A stretch of DNA of 5,305 bases, taken from positions 1 through 5,305 of the forward strand of contig PUOI01000376.1 of NCBI GenBank assembly GCA_003552765.1, in the 5' to 3' direction. Position numbers and translations under genes: made by a program. The DNA comes from Candidatus Hydrogenedentota bacterium. Lineage in GTDB: Bacteria > Hydrogenedentota > Hydrogenedentia > Hydrogenedentales > SLHB01. The notes beneath the pieces are model-generated. The model was not told the origin of the DNA. It did no database searches and saw nothing but the letters and a program-made list of their open reading frames with translations. The number at the start of each line of letters is the position of its first letter. Positions within the stretch are counted from its first letter, which is position 1. Shown here piece after piece: positions 5,273 through 5,305 of this stretch.

Positions 5273-5305
5273 TGGATATTGATCATTGGATATTGGATAT
5301 TTGTC
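5271..5305 (+). repeat. Heptamer tandem array (ATTGGAT), running off the window edge
   Basis: Five consecutive 7-base units: ATTGGAT, ATTGATC, ATTGGAT, ATTGGAT, ATTTGTC. Three are identical and two are variants. The array covers the start codon region and upstream of the minus-strand four-helix gene and is cut by the window end, so its full length is unknown. Confidence 0.8.

Noticed and set aside
1..5305. CRISPR array, tRNA or rRNA genes, transposase genes, diversity-generating retroelement
   Set aside because: No regularly spaced repeats, cloverleaf, rRNA sequence, transposase motif, reverse transcriptase or template/variable repeat pair was seen on either strand.

Overview
The window is a GC-rich carbohydrate-degradation block (about 885-4900, plus strand) inside AT-richer flanks. 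The glycosidase types (a sialidase-like N-terminus, an (alpha/beta)8-like glycosidase with accessory domains, and a five-bladed-propeller glycosidase), together with four-helix bundle (S23/IVP-type) genes and short tandem repeats, suggest a polysaccharide-degrading bacterium of the Planctomycetota/Verrucomicrobiota/Lentisphaerota/Kiritimatiellota type. That placement is an inference from gene style; there is no rRNA or marker gene here.

Layout. Bases 1-642 hold no convincing protein gene. The minus strand there carries a compact candidate small-RNA unit: a near-consensus sigma-70 promoter (234-262), a folded transcript (about 229-131) and an intrinsic terminator (131-160). A 13-bp motif occurs three times around it. 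A long minus-strand open frame overlaps the unit but is doubtful. Bases 643-729 encode only the first 28 residues of a four-helix bundle protein, tightly bracketed by a perfect 12-bp inverted repeat. From 885 to 3962 runs one long ORF of 1025 codons with a good Shine-Dalgarno site. Its first ~34 residues look like the start of a sialidase-family protein, the next ~50 are frame-scrambled, and residues ~86-1025 are a multidomain glycosidase-like protein. Bases 4073-4900 are a broken propeller glycosidase: N-terminus present, most of the propeller missing, C-terminal beta-sandwich present, with two frame changes, the second at a run of ten G. Bases 5272-4988 (minus) are a second four-helix bundle gene, broken by an in-frame TAG and short at its C-terminus. 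A 7-bp tandem repeat lies upstream of it and runs off the window edge.

How it fits together. The two glycosidase loci lie in the same direction, 110 bp apart, each with its own AGGAG site, and look like remains of a glycan-utilisation cluster. Every recognisable protein gene is internally deleted, fused, frameshifted or stopped. Either the locus is decaying, possibly through repeat-mediated deletion, or the assembly is faulty. The long fusion ORF is the only protein that still looks translatable at length. The small-RNA unit at the left is the most intact functional element that is not protein-coding.
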